In this document: positions 60,309-64,000 of the stretch, piece by piece | Position numbering within the stretch: position 1 is the stretch's first letter | How the letters are laid out: each line of letters starts with the position of its first letter | NCBI RefSeq assembly: GCF_000150275.1 | Contig: NW_002060944.1 | Coordinates: 8,394,159-8,458,158, forward strand | DNA from: Trichoplax adhaerens | Lineage: Eukaryota > Placozoa > Uniplacotomia > Trichoplacea > Trichoplacidae | Direction: 5' to 3' | DNA: 64,000 nt | Made by a program: the position numbers and the translations under genes | The notes under the pieces: model-generated | Told to the model about the DNA's origin: nothing | The model's database searches: none | The model's input: only the letters and a program-made list of their open reading frames with translations

Positions 60309-63300
60309 ATGAGTAATAACTATGATGACAACGATGTTACTTTTCGAATATGTGCTGTTTTACCGGCAAGTGGAACGGGATCAAGAATGGCCATGCAGAT
60401 TCCTAAGCAGGTGCGATTGTGCAAGGCAATACAGTATTTAATGCAATCACTCATTCAATAGCATGGACTTTCTGATTGAATCAATCATCGGTTATCCGAT
60501 TATATAGGATTGTTTTTACATATTGAGTGGCTCTGTTAACTGTGGCAGATATTTGGTGCCAATAAAACAGGGCGATCTAGTTATGGGTAGTAATATGGTG
60601 TGATTTAGGATAGAAATGAAGACGATTTGGATACTTGAAAGATTGTACCAGAGCTGCAATATAGATTGATGAGACGCGCTTGAACAGTGTAAATAAATAC
60701 AATGATTACACGCCGTTGACATTATTTCCAAAGTGTTAACCTCACCAATAGTGTTATCCAATGCAAAGCTACTATAGTACATGTCGTATTATTGTTGGGT
60801 TTGTTCCTTTCTTGTATTGGTCAATGATGTAGTCTAGCATTGACAACACGACACATCAGGAGTGGATATCGTAATGAAGTAAGGTCCGATTGAATGACCA
60901 AATCAAATAGGCCGGTTTGGATGTTAATTTACACCTTTGTTTCCTGACATGATAACACCTGGTTTAATATCTAAAACCAATGATACAAATAGGAAACAAG
61001 ATACTAAAGATGCCAATCTTTTCAACAATTCATGAATAAAATTAAAAATCAACTGGAGAAATCAATTTTGCCAACAATCAGGGTTAGCAAAGATGCCAAT
61101 CTTGTCAACAATTCATGAATAAAAATAAAAATCAACTGGAGAAATTAATTTTGCCAACAATCAGGGTTAGCAAAGATGCCAATTTTTTCTACAATTCATG
61201 AATAAAAATAAAAATCAACTGGAGAAATTAATTTTGCTAACAATCAGGGTTAGCTACAATCGTATCGTGCGATCTACTTCAAATAGGCTGTAGGAGAGAC
61301 CGTATCGCCACTTCGAAGGATTGCTTTGAATGTTCTTTAGTATTACAAGGCAGCAATCAAGCCTGAAAATTATTCATTAAGAAAAGAGTCAATCTTTCCA
61401 AAGGTTGATTAGTGAGAAGAAATGCCTTGGAGTAATTGATTTGGCTAACAATCAGGGCGAACTAGGATATTTATCGGCTGACATACTTCAATAGGGCATC
61501 GGTTTTGTCTCGTAGTTGCGCGTCCATCGTTGATAGCACCTACAGACTAGACTACAGTATCTTGACGATATTGAAAGGATTGATTTGAATGTTCTTTGCC
61601 CTCATAAAGCAGCAATCAACCCAGATGATAATTGTTCGTTGTCGTAACGTCTCCATAAGATGAGATCACCAATAATTACCATCATCAATCATGACTAATT
61701 TTATATATACGAGTATACAACATATAGTACTGTAGTTGTTTAATCAATACCGGTAGGACGTCCCATTTACTATCCGACAAAAACGGGCATTCCAGTCCGT
61801 CTTAACAACGTTAGACTGCATTAGCTTTATCGTGTTTTAAAATATTTAGCAACTTACAGTGTAGACGTTATTTTACTACTAATGATATGTTGAATACCAA
61901 CAGTGAAACTGATTGAAATTTTTGAATACATATTTTACATTTTATCACTTTCATTTTGTCCAATTTTAAAGGCGATAAATTACTATCTGTTTCGATACAT
62001 TTTATTAAAAACATGCCTGCTTTTTATATCTAATTTACAGTATTATGAAATCGCTGGCAAACCCTTGTTAATGTATACCGTGGAAGCATTCGACAAGTAA
62101 GTTATAATAACAGGATGGGAATTCCAGATCTTGAGATTTATTACAGTACACAAAGTACAGTAGAATAGCTGTTGTTATCCGTAACATTTATTGTTGTGTG
62201 ATAGACTACCGGTATCTCTCTGATATAAATTGATATCGGTATCTTTGACAGGATATCTTGGATAGAGAAAGTGGTAATCGTTGTACCAGAAGATTATGTA
62301 GAATACACGAAGCAGGTTGGTTATACTTCTATCTGTCGCCTTCGATCATGAAATTTGTAGGACTACTATTAGATAAGGATTGCACACGGATGAGAACCTT
62401 ATAGTTATTCATTAGGTTTCAATTGTAATAAAAATTTGGCCATGATTCTGAATATTTATAGCTAATTAAAACTCATAATATACGACGTGCTGTGGTAGCG
62501 ACTGGCAGTCAGACTCGGCATAGATCTATTTATAATGGTTTAACGGCGTTAAAAATGAATGGATCAGATCCTCCTGATGTCGTAAGTAGAATGTTGTTAC
62601 AATAATTATTATTATGAATCAATTTTATTGTAAAAAAGACGTCAATTTTACTTCTATTACACGAGTACAGCAACATTCATGCACTTTACTATCAAGCCAT
62701 CGTATCGGCTGTAATTGGCTAGCATTTGCATTTGTACTGTATATACTCCGCTTCAGAGACTACCGTGCAATAGTTAGAATGTTTTTTGGAGATGCGTGCG
62801 ATTACAGATTATCGATTAAGAAGCTTATCAATTTATATATTATACACTGTTCAGCATCAATTTATATATTATACACTGTTCAGCATCAATTTATATATTA
62901 TACACTGTACAACAATAAAGTATTTTATACAATCAGTCAAGAAAAGTAGAGGAAACAAGGAAATTTTCTCAAATTGGAGTACAGTGTTATAATGCAGTAT
63001 CGACGCAAAGTAATACATTTATAATTTATACCGCAGGTAATCATTCACGATGCTGTCCGTCCACTAGTTAACGAAGATATACTAAGAAGTGTCGCTATGG
63101 CAGCAATGATTTATGGAGTTAGTGACGAGCTATTCTAATACTCTTTTTGTAGTATTGACCGTGTGGGTATTGAGCTTGTTAGATTTAAAAATCGTTCCTT
63201 TCCTACGCTACGTATTAGGCTGCTGGCTGCACTCGGCCATTGGTGTCAACGGTGATAAAGGCTAGTGAAGATAATATTTTAGATCATTCGTTGCAAAGGT

Positions 63301-64000
63301 ACAAATTATAATTACATTTTTAAAAACAAATGAATTCAACTGTTCAATAGCAAGAGTCCATATTAAGAATGTACAGAGTGATTAATGTGTTAAAATAAAT
63401 GAGGTAATACATATTGTGAACTGCCTTATTGTAGATCACAGTATCGTGCTAGTGAGACGCCTCAAGCTTTCCAATATGATGTTATTAAAGAAGCGTATGA
63501 TAAGGTATTAGTGGCAAAAAATTGTTCAGATTTGACTACTTGATATTTCAACTTTCTCTACCAGATCACTAAAGTATATTTACTTATGGATGAAATATAA
63601 AATAGTGTACAGATTACGATTTCGATTACGGTACTGAATGTTTGCATTTGGCGAATAAATACACGGATTCGACGGTTAAGCTAGTTGATGGTCCTCCATC
63701 GCTATGGAAGGTAATTTGACCAATATTTTAATAACGTTGCAACTAAAAATGGATTCTGAAAAATCAACAGATCTCTAATAGTTGATAAAATTGCCAACAG
63801 ATTACTTATAAGAAAGACTTGTATGCATTTGAAGGAATAATTAAAGGTTTGTAGATTAACACTACTAGTGAATTTGGTAATAGCATCATTCAGTTTTATA
63901 ATTAATAATTCCCAATTGTATTATGATGATTTAAGAATACCTTTATGAAATTGGTGTAATAATTGGCGAAAAAAGTGCGGTTTCATCGATTTGTGCATCT
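60309..64000 (+). CDS. CRPPA: CDP-ribitol pyrophosphorylase (CRPPA/ISPD), 3' end outside window
   Basis: Ten exons are visible: 60309-60410, 62041-62096, 62252-62315, 62462-62581, 63037-63117, 63219-63298, 63435-63504, 63606-63710, 63801-63846 and 63936 to beyond the window. All junctions keep frame. The N-terminal nucleotidyltransferase loop is [20 protein letters not shown] (Gly-rich, CTP binding). Then [59 protein letters not shown] (metal-binding Asp), [46 protein letters not shown] and [20 protein letters not shown] follow the human protein step by step. This family uses CTP and ribitol 5-phosphate to make CDP-ribitol, the donor for FKTN/FKRP on alpha-dystroglycan; it is related to bacterial IspD/TarI. 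The C-terminal domain begins at the last exon ([16 protein letters not shown]), where the window ends. The start fits a short N-terminus. Confidence 0.94.
61006..61256. repeat. Three 83-bp direct repeats in CRPPA intron 1
   Basis: Units start AAAGATGCCAATCTTTTCAA at 61006, 61089 and 61172, exactly 83 bases apart, and each ends CCAACAATCAGGGTTAGC (the last with CTAACAATCAGGG). They are nearly identical. A partial echo (TAACAATCAGGGCGAACTAGG) occurs near 61448. Confidence 0.92.
62827..62913. repeat. Three 29-bp direct repeats in CRPPA intron 4
   Basis: ATCAATTTATATATTATACA, CTGTTCAGC repeats at 62827, 62856 and 62885 with almost no differences. The open frames that cross it are artefacts of the repeat. 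Confidence 0.93.

Noticed and set aside
62614-62992. Open frames with repeated [10 protein letters not shown] words
   Set aside because: Produced by the 29-bp repeat within a CRPPA intron.
1-64000. tRNA or rRNA genes
   Set aside because: I scanned for tRNA B-box-like words (GGTTCGAATCC type) and saw none with a matching cloverleaf; no rRNA-like blocks were seen. A covariance-model scan would be decisive.

Overview
The window is AT-rich nuclear DNA of an early-branching animal, most probably a placozoan (Trichoplax-like). This is inferred from animal-type genes (SLC45, TSPAN13/31, MORN4, DAZAP2, SDHAF3, PFDN5, CRPPA families), short GT-AG introns with strongly conserved phases, and long AT-rich spacers filled with private tandem repeats. 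There is no bacterial operon structure, and I found no rRNA, tRNA or CRISPR locus. Exon models were assembled by hand from splice motifs, reading phase and family similarity; there is no transcript support. Layout: (1) 1-15.7 kb is a tandem cluster of SLC45/sucrose-transporter-like MFS genes. Three close paralogues lie on the plus strand (A, truncated by the window start; B; C) and one more complete, more vertebrate-like paralogue (D) lies on the minus strand. B and C each carry one frame disruption, and the cluster shows segmental duplication of its flanks. (2) 15.7-26 kb is gene-poor and made largely of successive, unrelated tandem-repeat families (about 72 bp, about 195 bp dimeric, about 310-360 bp, about 87 bp). 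(3) 26-34.6 kb holds an intronless MORN4-like gene and two intronless TSPAN13/31-type tetraspanins, the two tetraspanins being separated by a 12-copy array of about 150 bp. (4) 38-39.3 kb is an intronless DNAJB1/4/5-type Hsp40 with a TATA box, CCAAT box and heat-shock-element-like sites upstream. (5) 41.3-64 kb is the gene-dense part: a DUF4602/C1orf131-like nucleolar protein, a ten-exon secreted protein joining a PA-like domain to a PNGase F-type glycoamidase module, SDHAF3, DAZAP2, prefoldin subunit 5, and CRPPA/ISPD running off the right edge. Three of the neighbouring pairs are divergent (DNAJB / C1orf131-like, PNGase-like / SDHAF3, PFDN5 / CRPPA). Their shared upstream regions are rich in a palindromic TACAGTAC/GTACTGTAC sequence, and two of them contain tandem arrays. 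The genes do not form one pathway. The links are housekeeping: protein folding (DNAJB, PFDN5), mitochondrial complex II assembly (SDHAF3), and glycan metabolism (CRPPA makes the CDP-ribitol used on dystroglycan; the PNGase-like protein is predicted to act on N-glycans outside the cell).
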